This document shows positions 8,787-15,738 of a stretch of DNA of 64,000 nucleotides, in pieces. Below the pieces are notes generated by a model. The model ran no database searches. It had not been told where the DNA came from and saw only the letters and a list, made by a program, of their open reading frames with translations. The DNA comes from Paracoccus yeei ATCC BAA-599 (GTDB lineage: Bacteria > Pseudomonadota > Alphaproteobacteria > Rhodobacterales > Rhodobacteraceae), in assembly GCF_000622145.1 (NCBI RefSeq), contig NZ_JHWH01000019.1:31650-95649 (forward strand), given 5' to 3'. A program made the translations under genes and the position numbers. Within the stretch, counting starts at the first letter, position 1. Each line of letters begins with the position of its first letter.

Positions 8787-8825
8787 TTTGCCTTGAGAGG
8801 ACAGGAATTTGCCTGTAAGGGACAG
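8787..8825. promoter_or_regulatory. Tandem direct repeats, candidate AraC-type operator
   Basis: Two 18-base copies, TTTGCCTTGAGAGGACAG (8787-8804) and TTTGCCTGTAAGGGACAG (8808-8825), match at 14 of 18 positions and are spaced exactly 21 bases apart, two turns of the helix. They sit in the divergent promoter region between mgdA and the GlxA/AraC-type regulator gene. AraC-family proteins bind such same-face direct repeats, so control of one or both genes by the adjacent regulator is inferred. Confidence 0.55.
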
Positions 8826-8854
8826 ACGCAAGGTTTTTGTGACGCGGGGGCGGC

Positions 8855-9814
8855 ATGGCGGACGAACCGCTGCGCATCGGGTTCATCCTGACGCCGGATT
8901 ATTCGCTGATGTCCTTGACCGCGGCGGTCGAGCCCCTGCGCGCGGCGAACCAGTTGGCAGGGCGCGCGCTCTATCGCCCCAGCTATCATTCCGTCGCCGG
9001 CGGCTTTGCCGCGTCCACCTCGGGCGGCGGTTTCGCGACCGAGACCCTGCCCGATCCGGCGGCGCTGGACATGGCGCTGGTCGTCGCCGGCGGCAACCCG
9101 CTGCGCTATGAGGATGCGGCGCTGGCGCGGGGATTGCGGGCGTTGCAGAACCGCAAGGTCCGGCTGGGCGGGATTTCCGGCGGCGCCGCGATCCTGGCCC
9201 GGCTGGGGCTGATGGAGGGCCGACGCTTTACCCTGCACTGGGCGCATATCGACGCCTTGGCCGAGCACCAGCCCGACCTGCTGATCGAACGCGCGCTGTA
9301 TGTCATCGACCGCGACCGCTTCACCTGCGCCGGCGGGGTTGCCGCGCTGGACATGATGTGCGCGCTGATCGCCCGCGACCACGGCGCCGCTTTCGCCCGG
9401 CAGGTGGCCGAGTGGTTCATCCACCCGCGCACCCGCAGCGCCGACGAGCCGCAGCAATCCCCGGTCGCCGAGCGCTTCGACCTGCGCCACCCCATGCTTG
9501 CGCAGGCGGTGGACCTGATGTTCAGCCACCTGTCCGACCCGCTGACGCCGGAACAGATCGCCGCCCAGGTCGGGTGCAGCCCGCGTCAGTTGCAGAGATT
9601 GTTCAACGATCAACTGGGATCCTCGATGATGGAGTTCTATCGCGAGATGCGGCTGCGCAAGGCCGACGAACTGGTGCAGCAGACGGCGCTGTCCATGCTC
9701 GACGTGGCGCTGGTGACCGGCTTCGCCAGCGCGGCGCATTTCTCGCGCCTCTATGCGGCGCGCTTCGGGATGCCGCCGGCCCGGCGCCGGCAGGCGATGC
9801 GAAAGCGGCCCTAG
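8855..9814 (+). CDS. GlxA-family transcriptional regulator (PfpI-like domain plus AraC HTH)
   Basis: 319 residues. Residues about 5-175 form a DJ-1/PfpI-like class I amidotransferase fold (IGFILTPDYSLMSLTAAVEPLRAANQ is split by this fold's first strand and helix; GISGGAAILARLG marks the nucleophile-elbow region). Residues about 215-315 are an AraC-type double helix-turn-helix (LTPEQIAAQVGCSPRQLQRLF). Regulators of this build, such as GbdR and SouR in Pseudomonas, respond to glycine-betaine-type ligands including dimethylglycine and sarcosine. The gene is divergent from the mgdABCD operon across 128 bases holding 21-base-spaced direct repeats, so it probably activates that operon. Its 3' end overlaps the convergent dmmC by 4 bases. 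Confidence 0.85.
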   Translation: MADEPLRIGFILTPDYSLMSLTAAVEPLRAANQLAGRALYRPSYHSVAGGFAASTSGGGFATETLPDPAALDMALVVAGGNPLRYEDAALARGLRALQNRKVRLGGISGGAAILARLGLMEGRRFTLHWAHIDALAEHQPDLLIERALYVIDRDRFTCAGGVAALDMMCALIARDHGAAFARQVAEWFIHPRTRSADEPQQSPVAERFDLRHPMLAQAVDLMFSHLSDPLTPEQIAAQVGCSPRQLQRLFNDQLGSSMMEFYREMRLRKADELVQQTALSMLDVALVTGFASAAHFSRLYAARFGMPPARRRQAMRKRP

Positions 9815-10854
9815 TCCGGGTAGATGCCGGGCGAGGTCGGCGCGCCATCGTCGAATTTCGCCAGGTATTCGACGATCATCGGCTTGTTGACCAGGAACCC
9901 CTTGTAGGTTGCCAGATCGTCCGGCAGGTCACGCAGCACCCGATGCAGCCGCCGGCCCCATTTCGGCACCGTCACGATGTCCTGCAACGCGCAGAGATAG
10001 CAGCGGATCGGGAACACGATGGCGTTCGAGCGCGGCAGCCGGAAGAAGGTCTGCAGTTCGACGCGCAGGAACTGCTTTTCGCCGACGTTTTCCGGGGTCA
10101 GCGTGCGCTTTTCCGGGCCCCATTCGGGATAGGTCTCGGGACTGGTGTCCAGCCGCGGGTTCACGGTCATGGTCCAGTTGAGCCGCCGGGCCGGCGTGTC
10201 CTGCTGCACGTTCAGCAGGAATTTCAGCGCGCGTTGGAAGATGCCCATCTCGGCCGCGCGCGGCACCGGCGCGTGCCATTCAAAGAAGTTCATGCCGATG
10301 TCGAAATCCAGGCTCCAGTCGGCCTGGCTGGTCACCATGCCGGCATCCATCCACAGGTTGTTCTCGCGCTGGTCCAGCAGCGCGAAATCGCCCTGGGTCT
10401 GGCGGGTGATGTATTCCATCGGCCCGTAGGGCAGGGTGGCATCGTCCATGAAGGTGAACGTGTCGTCGATGTCCAGCGGCCTGTTCACCCAGCGCCAGCG
10501 GTCGCCGTCGCGGTGCAGTTCGAACAGGTCCGGGTAATCCTCGGACTTGGCCACCATGATCAGTTCCAGCAGATCCCAGCCCGCCAGCCGCATATGCGGC
10601 AGGGACTGGCAGCGGCCCGGGTCGCGCTGCAGCGTGATGGCGCGGTCCGCCATCTCGGCGACGTAATGCTCGTCCACGTCGAAGCGGCGCTGGAACACGC
10701 TGTGGTCGGGACCGGCGGCGCGATGCGGCTCCATGTTCACCGAATACATGTATTCGTCGCGGTCGAAGGGAAACGGAAAGCGGCGGATCGCGGCGGGCGA
10801 GTTGTGATAGCTGTAGTCGCCGCGAAAGCTTTCCTTGTTGAAGGTGATGGTCAT
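9811..10854 (-). CDS. dmmC: Dimethylamine monooxygenase heme subunit (DUF3445 family)
   Basis: 347 residues. The protein belongs to the DUF3445 / heme-dependent oxidative N-demethylase group, recognised from YMYSVNMEPH near the start, the central FLRVELQTFFRLPRSNAI and FPIRCYL segments, and the full-length fit. These enzymes bind heme and oxidatively remove a methyl group from a secondary amine, here most likely dimethylamine to methylamine plus formaldehyde. It is the last of four adjacent genes in the order aminomethyltransferase, small zinc protein, reductase, DUF3445, which matches the order implied by the published name dmmDABC. The letter assigned to each subunit is inferred from that order and could differ in other sources. 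Confidence 0.8.
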   Translation of the reverse strand: MTITFNKESFRGDYSYHNSPAAIRRFPFPFDRDEYMYSVNMEPHRAAGPDHSVFQRRFDVDEHYVAEMADRAITLQRDPGRCQSLPHMRLAGWDLLELIMVAKSEDYPDLFELHRDGDRWRWVNRPLDIDDTFTFMDDATLPYGPMEYITRQTQGDFALLDQRENNLWMDAGMVTSQADWSLDFDIGMNFFEWHAPVPRAAEMGIFQRALKFLLNVQQDTPARRLNWTMTVNPRLDTSPETYPEWGPEKRTLTPENVGEKQFLRVELQTFFRLPRSNAIVFPIRCYLCALQDIVTVPKWGRRLHRVLRDLPDDLATYKGFLVNKPMIVEYLAKFDDGAPTSPGIYPD

Positions 10855-10863
10855 CGGAGCCTC

Positions 10864-11793
10864 CTATCGGTCGATGGTCAGGAGCTGTCCGCGAAAGCGC
10901 GAGACGCAGGGCATGATCTTGCGGGCGCGTTCCTCGGGTTCCAGCCAATGGTCGTGGTGTTCGATGGTGCCGTCGCAGGCGATGACATCGGTTTCGCATT
11001 GCCCGCAGGCGCCGCCCCGGCACAGCCAGGGCGCGGCGATGCCGGCGTTTTCAAGGGCTTCCAGCAGGCTTTCATGGGCGCCCACGGTCAGCGTCTTGTG
11101 GCTGCGGGCGCAGAACACCTGGAACGGCTCGCCGGGGGCGGGGGCCAGGAATTCCTCGGAATGCAGCGCGTCGCGGGGCCAGCCCAGCGATTGCGCGGTG
11201 TCGAGCACGGTGGAAATCATCCGGTCCGAGGCGCAGACGTAAAGATGCGTGCCCAGGGGCTGGCCCGACAGCAGCGCGGTCAGGTCGATGCGCGAGCCCT
11301 CGTCGCTGACATGGACATGCACGCCCTCGGGCAGCAGGGGCAGGGCGGCCAGCTCGTCCCGCGCCCGCACGGCGTAATGCAGCTCATAGGGCAGGCCCAG
11401 CCGCTGCAATTCGCGGGTCTGGGCGATGAAGGGGGTGATGCCGACGCCGCCGGCGATCAGCAGGTGCTTTCTGGCCGTCAGGTTCAGCGCAAACAGGTTC
11501 ACCGGCAGGCCGACCCGCATCAGATCGCCCGGCCGGGCCTTTTCATGCATGAACAGGGAACCGCCCCGGCCCTGGTCCTCGCGCTGCACGGCGATTTCAT
11601 AGCCCGAGCCGTCCTCGGGGTCCGAGATCAGCGAATAGGCGTTGCGGCGCAGGATGTCGCCGTCCTGCATCTCGACCATGACATGGGCGCCGCCGGAAAA
11701 CAGCGGCAGCGGGCCCTTGTCGGGGCGTTCGAAGCGAAAGCGGGTGATGCGGGGCGACAGCGTTTCGCGCGCGGTCAGGATCAGGGGCTGCAT
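10864..11793 (-). CDS. dmmB: Dimethylamine monooxygenase reductase subunit (flavin/2Fe-2S)
   Basis: 309 residues from the ATG at 11793. An N-terminal flavin-binding barrel contains RRNAYSLISDP, and a nucleotide-binding region contains LLIAGGVGITPFIAQTREL. The C-terminal plant-type ferredoxin domain shows CRGGACGQCETDV and a final Cys in IMPCVSRF, giving four ligands for one [2Fe-2S] cluster. This is the architecture of phthalate-dioxygenase-reductase-type proteins, which pass electrons from NAD(P)H to an oxygenase. The gene starts within the last base of dmmA and is followed by dmmC 9 bases later, so its partner is the heme subunit. Confidence 0.87.
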   Translation of the reverse strand: MQPLILTARETLSPRITRFRFERPDKGPLPLFSGGAHVMVEMQDGDILRRNAYSLISDPEDGSGYEIAVQREDQGRGGSLFMHEKARPGDLMRVGLPVNLFALNLTARKHLLIAGGVGITPFIAQTRELQRLGLPYELHYAVRARDELAALPLLPEGVHVHVSDEGSRIDLTALLSGQPLGTHLYVCASDRMISTVLDTAQSLGWPRDALHSEEFLAPAPGEPFQVFCARSHKTLTVGAHESLLEALENAGIAAPWLCRGGACGQCETDVIACDGTIEHHDHWLEPEERARKIMPCVSRFRGQLLTIDR

Positions 11794-12389
11794 CAGCGGA
11801 TCTCCACGGGTTCGGGCACGTCGCCGGGGGTTTCGTCGTCGATGCAGACACCCTGGAAGGCGCCCAGCCGGCGCGAGAAATGGTCGCGCACGAACAGCGC
11901 GCGGCCGCAGCCGGGGCAGATATAGGGGTCTACGGTCACGTTTTCGGCGATGGTCTTGCAATGCACGCATTGCATCCGGCGGGCGGCGGTGCCGCGATGT
12001 TCGGACTGGATGGCGCCCAGCGGCAGGCCGGCGGCCAGAAGCTGCGCCTGGGCCTGGCCGATCAGGCCCTCGGAGCCGGCGAGAAAGGCTTGCAGCCCCA
12101 TCGCGGCGCCCTGCAGGGCGCGGTCCAGCGCGGCGGGCAGTTCGGCGGTCGAGGCGACGCCGACCAGCTGCGCCGGGTTCAGCGCGGCCAACGCCGGCGC
12201 CATGGAAAAGCCGTCCTGGACATGCAGCACCACGGCCTTGCCGATCAGTTCGGGGGATCGTTCGGCCAGCGCCACAACCGCCGCCGCGCCCGCGTCATCG
12301 GTGACGATCAGCGCGCTGCGACAGGGCCGCGGCTCAAGCGGGGCATGGCGCGGGCGGCTGGCAAAGGGGGCGGTCGGCGGCGAGGTCAT
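11793..12389 (-). CDS. dmmA: Dimethylamine monooxygenase small subunit, zinc-ribbon-like
   Basis: 198 residues from the ATG at 12389; the longer upstream reading frame is low-complexity and lacks support. The first 130 residues look like a small alpha/beta domain (SALIVTDDAGAAAVVALAE). The C-terminus holds MQCVHCKT and YICPGCGRAL, two CxxC pairs about 15 residues apart, as expected for the zinc-binding C-terminal domain of DmmA-family proteins. It overlaps dmmB by one base (TGATG), indicating coupled translation. The role in the complex is likely structural or in electron transfer; family knowledge is limited. Confidence 0.78.
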   Translation of the reverse strand: MTSPPTAPFASRPRHAPLEPRPCRSALIVTDDAGAAAVVALAERSPELIGKAVVLHVQDGFSMAPALAALNPAQLVGVASTAELPAALDRALQGAAMGLQAFLAGSEGLIGQAQAQLLAAGLPLGAIQSEHRGTAARRMQCVHCKTIAENVTVDPYICPGCGRALFVRDHFSRRLGAFQGVCIDDETPGDVPEPVEIR

Positions 12390-12420
12390 TCGATTGGTCC
12401 CTGGCAGATTTGGCTGAGGT

Positions 12421-12445
12421 CCGGGGGCGGCGATCCCGCCCCCGG
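12421..12445. repeat. Perfect GC hairpin between dmmD and dmmA
   Basis: CCGGGGGCGG and CCGCCCCCGG are perfect 10-base arms around a 5-base loop. No T-run follows on the minus strand, so it is not a standard terminator; an intercistronic RNA structure affecting stability or partial readthrough is more likely. Confidence 0.5.
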
Positions 12446-12453
12446 CCGGTGTC

Positions 12454-13593
12454 TTAGCCCTTGGCGGTGCGGCGTTTCTTTTCCGGGTCGAAGAACGGCA
12501 TCTGCCCGGTGGTGGCCGCGATCTCGCCATGGGTGGCGCAGTTCACGACCAGCTTGGTGCCTTCGTTCGCCAGTGCGACGGGCAGGCGGGCGATGGCGAC
12601 GGTCCAGTTGTTCAGCGGCGAATGCATGGCCTGCGTGACCACGCCGACCTGCTTGCCGTCCTGCAGCACCGGCGCGCCGTTGCCCGGAACCTTGTCGCCT
12701 TCCAGCTTCAGGCCCCAGATCTTGAAGCGCTCCTTGCCCTTCAGGCGGTAATGCTCGTCCGCGCCGCGGAAGCCGGTCTTGCCGGGCGAGACGGTGAAGT
12801 CCAGGCCCAGTTCCCACAGCGTATCCCCGCCCGGCTCGTTGTCGAAGGGATACATTTCCGAATTGTCGTAGGGGAAGAACAGCAGGTAGCTTTCCGTCCG
12901 CAGCATGTCGAGCGTGGTGAAGCGGCAGGGGATGATGCCCATCTCCTTGCCCTCGTCCAGGATGCGGTCCCAGATCATCGGCGCGTCCTGGCCGCGCACG
13001 AACAGCTCATAACCGCGCTCGCCGGTATAGCCGGTGCGCGAGATCATCACCGGTTTGCCGAACAGCGAGGTCTGCAGATGCGCGAAATAGGGCAGGTCGC
13101 GGATGCCCGGGACGTGCTGGGCCAGGTAGTCGACCGCCAGCGGGCCTTGCAGCGACAGGTCGTGCAGGTTGTCGTCGAAGCGCACCGAGACGTCGCGGCC
13201 TTGGGTGGCCATGGTCAGCTGCTCGAAGCCCTGGCCGGCGCCGTGGACCACCATGAAGGCGTTGGGGCCGGTGCGATAGATCACGCAGTCGTCGATGAAC
13301 TTGCCAGCGTCGTTCAGCATGCAGGCATAGACCGACCGGCCGGGCATCAGCTTTTCCAGGTTGCGCGTGGTCGCGCGCTCGATGACATGGCTGGCGGCGG
13401 CGCCGGTGATATGGACCTTTTTCAGGCCCGACACGTCCATCAGCCCGGCCTTGGTGCGGATCGCCAAGTATTCGGCATCCGGGTCGCCCGAGGTATAGGA
13501 CCAGGCGGTGCCCATGCCGCTCCAGTCCTCAAGCTCCGAGCCGAGGGCGCGGTGGCGGTCGGCCAGCGTCGAAAAGCGCCAGGAATTCGTCAT
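12454..13593 (-). CDS. dmmD: Aminomethyltransferase-family (GcvT-like) protein of the dimethylamine cluster
   Basis: 379 residues covering a complete GcvT-type fold: AGLMDVSGLKKVHITG near the start, DLSLQGPLAVDYL and ISRTGYTGERGYELFV in the middle, and an OB-like C-terminal barrel with APVLQDGKQVGVVTQA. Such proteins bind tetrahydrofolate and condense it with formaldehyde or an aminomethyl group to 5,10-methylene-THF. Lying in the same transcription unit just before dmmABC, it probably captures formaldehyde released by dimethylamine oxidation. It is not gcvT of the glycine cleavage system, since no gcvH or gcvP is near. The first-subunit letter D follows the gene order and is inferred. Confidence 0.75.
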   Translation of the reverse strand: MTNSWRFSTLADRHRALGSELEDWSGMGTAWSYTSGDPDAEYLAIRTKAGLMDVSGLKKVHITGAAASHVIERATTRNLEKLMPGRSVYACMLNDAGKFIDDCVIYRTGPNAFMVVHGAGQGFEQLTMATQGRDVSVRFDDNLHDLSLQGPLAVDYLAQHVPGIRDLPYFAHLQTSLFGKPVMISRTGYTGERGYELFVRGQDAPMIWDRILDEGKEMGIIPCRFTTLDMLRTESYLLFFPYDNSEMYPFDNEPGGDTLWELGLDFTVSPGKTGFRGADEHYRLKGKERFKIWGLKLEGDKVPGNGAPVLQDGKQVGVVTQAMHSPLNNWTVAIARLPVALANEGTKLVVNCATHGEIAATTGQMPFFDPEKKRRTAKG

Positions 13594-13623
13594 CTCGTCA
13601 TTCTCCCATGGTCTTCGTTGGGA

Positions 13624-13645
13624 CGGGGCCGGGTTGCCGGCCCCG
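13624..13645. repeat. Perfect GC hairpin between the permease gene and dmmD
   Basis: CGGGGCCGG and CCGGCCCCG form perfect 9-base arms around the tetraloop GTTG. As with the hairpin at 12421, there is no T-run, so a processing or attenuating RNA structure inside the operon is suggested. Confidence 0.5.
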
Positions 13646-13656
13646 CCGATTTCGGC

Positions 13657-15468
13657 TCAGGTGGGCAGCTGGAAGAACCAGTTGCTGAACAGCACGACCG
13701 CCGCACCCGCGATCAGCGCCAGATAGGGCAGGATGCCGGCGCGGCGCGGGCCGAGGTCGCCGTGGTCGCTGAGGCCCAGGTCCTCCATCGCCTCGCGCGG
13801 GAAATGGCCCTTGTCCTGATAGTAGTGGCGGAACCAGAACACCGGCAGGATGAAGCTGGCGAAGATCAGCCCCGACCACAGCGCGCCGGAATAGCCCCAG
13901 ACCTTGGCACCGGCGCCCAGGAACATGGCGTTTACGAAGGCCAGAAGCGTGTTCAGCCCGATCAGCACGGTCGGCGCCCGCCAGGGCCGCTTCAGGTGCG
14001 GGCTGTCGATGCGGTGGATCCAGCCGGCGTTCAGGTTCAGGAAATTGAACATGATATAGCCCACGTTCGAGATGGCGAGGACGTAGAAATAGCCCGTCGC
14101 ATCGGACGCCAGCGCGAGCAGGAACAGGTTGAAGCCCAGGTCGGTCCACATGGCGTTCGTGGGCGCGCCATGCTCGTTCACGTGGCTCAGGTAACGGGGC
14201 AGCCAGCCGTCGCGCGACCCCTGGTAGAGCGTGCGCGACGACCCGGCCATGGCGGTCATGATGGCCAGGAACAGCGCCAGGATCATCAGGATGACCAGGA
14301 TCTGCGTGACGACCGCGCCACCGTTCACAAGTCCGGCCAGCGCCGCGCCGACGCCGGTGCCGTCGACGATGCCGGGCGCCAGCATCCCTTCGTGCCCCAG
14401 CACGCCCTGGAAGGCGAAGGGGATCAGGAAGAAGAAGACGATGCACAGCAGGCCGGAATAGAAGATGGCCTTGAAGGTGTCGGTCTCGGGGTTCCTGAAC
14501 TCGGCCGTGTAGCAGACCGCGGTCTCGAAGCCATAGGTGGACCAGGCGGCGATATACATGGCGCCCAGGAACAGCGTCCAGCCGCCGATGTCCCAGGCCC
14601 CGTCGCTCGCGGCATAGGCGCTGGTCGGCGGCACGATGCCGGTGACGTTCATCGTGTCGATCGAGCCGTTCAGGATCGGCACCAGCCCGACCAGCAGCAG
14701 CGGCACCAGCACGACGATCGCCATGACCCGCTGCGCCTTGGCGGTCGAGGAAATCCCCCGGTGCTGGATCGCAAAGATCACCAGCATCAGGATCAGCCCG
14801 ATCACGAAGGTCGCGTTGAAATGCAGCGTCCCGAGGCCCGGGACGGTCAGGGCCAGCGCCTCCCAGCTGCGGAAGGCCGGGGTCAGGGCCGCGACGCCGT
14901 CGGCCTGGGCCACGGCCCGGATGGCGGCATCGACGGGGGTGCCGGGATTGGCGGCCAGGTAGTCGATGACCGCCTGCGTCTGCGCGCCGTAGCTCGCGAT
15001 ATGGGCCGCAACCCAGTCGGCGACCTGCGGCGCGCTGGCCAGGGGAATGGGGAACAGCGCGTTCAGGATATAGCCCGCCGCAATGGCGCAGCCGAGCGAC
15101 AGCACCGGCGACCACGCGAACCAGTTGCACCAGACCGACAGGGGCGCGATCAGCTTGGAGTAACGCAGCCAGGCCGTCGCGCCATAGACCGAGGCGCCGC
15201 CCGACTTGTTGCCGAACATGCCGGCCATTTCCGCATAGGTGAAGCTTTGCAGAAAGCCCATGCACATGGACAGCATCCAGACGACGAAGGCGGCCTTGCC
15301 CGCCACCCCGGCGATGCCCCCGATGGAAAACAGGACCAGGGGCGGCACCCCGGCCGCCACCCAGAAGGCACCTCGCCAGTCCAGCGCGCGGTGCAGCGTT
15401 CCCTGCGCGGCGGGAATGTCGCCCCCCGCCACGCCGGCCATCGGGCCGGTCGTCGATTGTTCAACCAT
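13657..15468 (-). CDS. APC-superfamily permease, candidate methylated-amine or amine-oxide transporter
   Basis: 603 residues from the ATG at 15468, which has AGGGA about 9 bases upstream; a longer start at 15555 is possible but unconserved. About 12-14 hydrophobic segments are visible (for example FVIGLILMLVIFAIQ and VTQILVILMILALFLAIMTA), with the APC-type first helix region PLVLFSIGGIAGVAGKAAF. It sits in the same orientation between tdm and dmmDABC, about 270 bases after tdm, so it probably imports trimethylamine, TMAO or another substrate of this route. The TMAO ABC transporter known from marine roseobacters (TmoXVW) is not in the window. Substrate is inferred only from position. Confidence 0.75.
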   Translation of the reverse strand: MVEQSTTGPMAGVAGGDIPAAQGTLHRALDWRGAFWVAAGVPPLVLFSIGGIAGVAGKAAFVVWMLSMCMGFLQSFTYAEMAGMFGNKSGGASVYGATAWLRYSKLIAPLSVWCNWFAWSPVLSLGCAIAAGYILNALFPIPLASAPQVADWVAAHIASYGAQTQAVIDYLAANPGTPVDAAIRAVAQADGVAALTPAFRSWEALALTVPGLGTLHFNATFVIGLILMLVIFAIQHRGISSTAKAQRVMAIVVLVPLLLVGLVPILNGSIDTMNVTGIVPPTSAYAASDGAWDIGGWTLFLGAMYIAAWSTYGFETAVCYTAEFRNPETDTFKAIFYSGLLCIVFFFLIPFAFQGVLGHEGMLAPGIVDGTGVGAALAGLVNGGAVVTQILVILMILALFLAIMTAMAGSSRTLYQGSRDGWLPRYLSHVNEHGAPTNAMWTDLGFNLFLLALASDATGYFYVLAISNVGYIMFNFLNLNAGWIHRIDSPHLKRPWRAPTVLIGLNTLLAFVNAMFLGAGAKVWGYSGALWSGLIFASFILPVFWFRHYYQDKGHFPREAMEDLGLSDHGDLGPRRAGILPYLALIAGAAVVLFSNWFFQLPT

Positions 15469-15738
15469 TTGCGCATTTCCCTGTTGGACAAGCCGCCCCG
15501 GACCCTGTCGCGGGTCGCTTTCAGGCTGGCTCGGCATGTTGCGGCGCCGGGGCATCCCCTATGTCCCGGCGGCAGTCCCTTGCTTTGTCCGTCACAGGCA
15601 GCGACAGGCGCGCCCCTCCGCGATGCGGCGGGGGTTCCTTCCGGGGCCCGGCAGCCATCGGGCTGCACGGGACCGGCCAGCGTCTTGGGACGCCGGGCTG
15701 CAATCATGTCGAACCTCTCTGTCGTCAGCGCCGCGGCT

